The notes under the pieces: model-generated
The model's database searches: none
The model's input: only the letters and a program-made list of their open reading frames with translations
Told to the model about the DNA's origin: nothing
Made by a program: the position numbers and the translations under genes
In this document: piece after piece, positions 57,772 to 57,816 of the stretch
How the letters are laid out: every line of letters begins with the position of its first letter
Position numbering within the stretch: the first letter of the stretch is position 1
Assembly: GCF_006438875.1 (NCBI RefSeq)
Contig: NZ_RCZH01000027.1
Span: forward strand, 14,658-72,473
Direction: 5' to 3'
DNA length: 57,816 nt
Source: Flavobacterium pectinovorum
GTDB taxonomy: Bacteria; Bacteroidota; Bacteroidia; Flavobacteriales; Flavobacteriaceae

Positions 57772-57802
57772 TTGCCAGTTGAAAATAAATTTTCTACTTT
57801 TG
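57772..57802 (+). promoter_or_regulatory. Tandem strong promoter P3
   Basis: TTG at 57772-57774 and TACTTTTG at 57795-57802 are spaced by 20 nt, followed by CACCCGC at the window edge. Three ideal promoters in a row, with no reading frame after them, suggest stable RNA genes beyond the window. Confidence 0.8.
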
Positions 57803-57816
57803 CACCCGCTTTGAGA

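Overview
The window looks like a chromosomal segment of a Flavobacterium-type member of the Bacteroidetes. The DNA is AT-rich. Promoters follow the Bacteroidetes pattern (TTG, about 19-20 nt, TAnnTTTG), and genes have A-rich leaders rather than clear Shine-Dalgarno sites. Secreted proteins end in type IX secretion (T9SS) C-terminal sorting domains, and several families present (DUF3822, fused two-subunit E1 dehydrogenase, PorV, OMP beta-barrel proteins) are typical of Flavobacteriia. No prophage, integrase, transposase, tRNA or CRISPR array was seen.

Layout. 1-3.1 kb: three unrecognised small genes sharing an intergenic motif, a cupin and a ParDE-type toxin-antitoxin pair with a palindromic operator over its promoter. 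3.2-8.3 kb: a BON lipoprotein with a BON-LysM partner, RNase P RNA, a C4-dicarboxylate transporter (dctA), ketopantoate reductase (panE) and small membrane or secreted proteins. 8.3-12.8 kb: a two-component system divergent from an outer-membrane barrel gene whose promoter has three TTAAC repeats spaced exactly 11 bp. 13.2-26.6 kb: housekeeping genes (rsmD, DUF3822, a RecD-like helicase, an extradiol dioxygenase, a PQQ-type propeller, kdsB, fused branched-chain-type E1, a peptidase-like/barrel fusion, a LOG-family protein). 26.9-29.2 kb: an AT-rich accessory patch with a decayed gene, a minimal two-gene ABC transporter, a duplicated uvrA 3' end and a second toxin-antitoxin pair. 29.2-45.5 kb: uvrA, a TPR protein, a Fic protein, a ClC channel, ggt, ACP phosphodiesterase, glmM, a GH128-like secreted glycosidase, a lipid A-type acyltransferase, rhomboid, SIMPL and a lipoprotein. 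45.5-56.8 kb: a TPR/HTH membrane regulator divergent from a 2588-residue secreted subtilase, followed by a PorV paralogue. The window ends in three tandem strong promoters that probably drive an rRNA operon beyond the edge.

The intergenic DNA is rich in structure. It holds four copies of an ~80-nt structured element (possibly the Flavo-1 RNA motif) with a compensatory base change, two ~190-bp elements built of four GTTCC/GGAAC mini-hairpins, inverted-repeat elements ending in CTTAACTTAATGACATTG (one enclosing a GTTCC element), a duplicated 40-bp palindrome beside fic, and many long imperfect palindromes made of recurring words.

Functional links that can be argued from the sequence are: the response regulator with the 11-bp repeats at the barrel gene; the giant protease with its adjacent PorV-like shuttle; and the uvrA 3'-end duplication as the scar of an event that placed a toxin-antitoxin module beside uvrA. 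All product names rest on motif recognition by eye; no database search was run.
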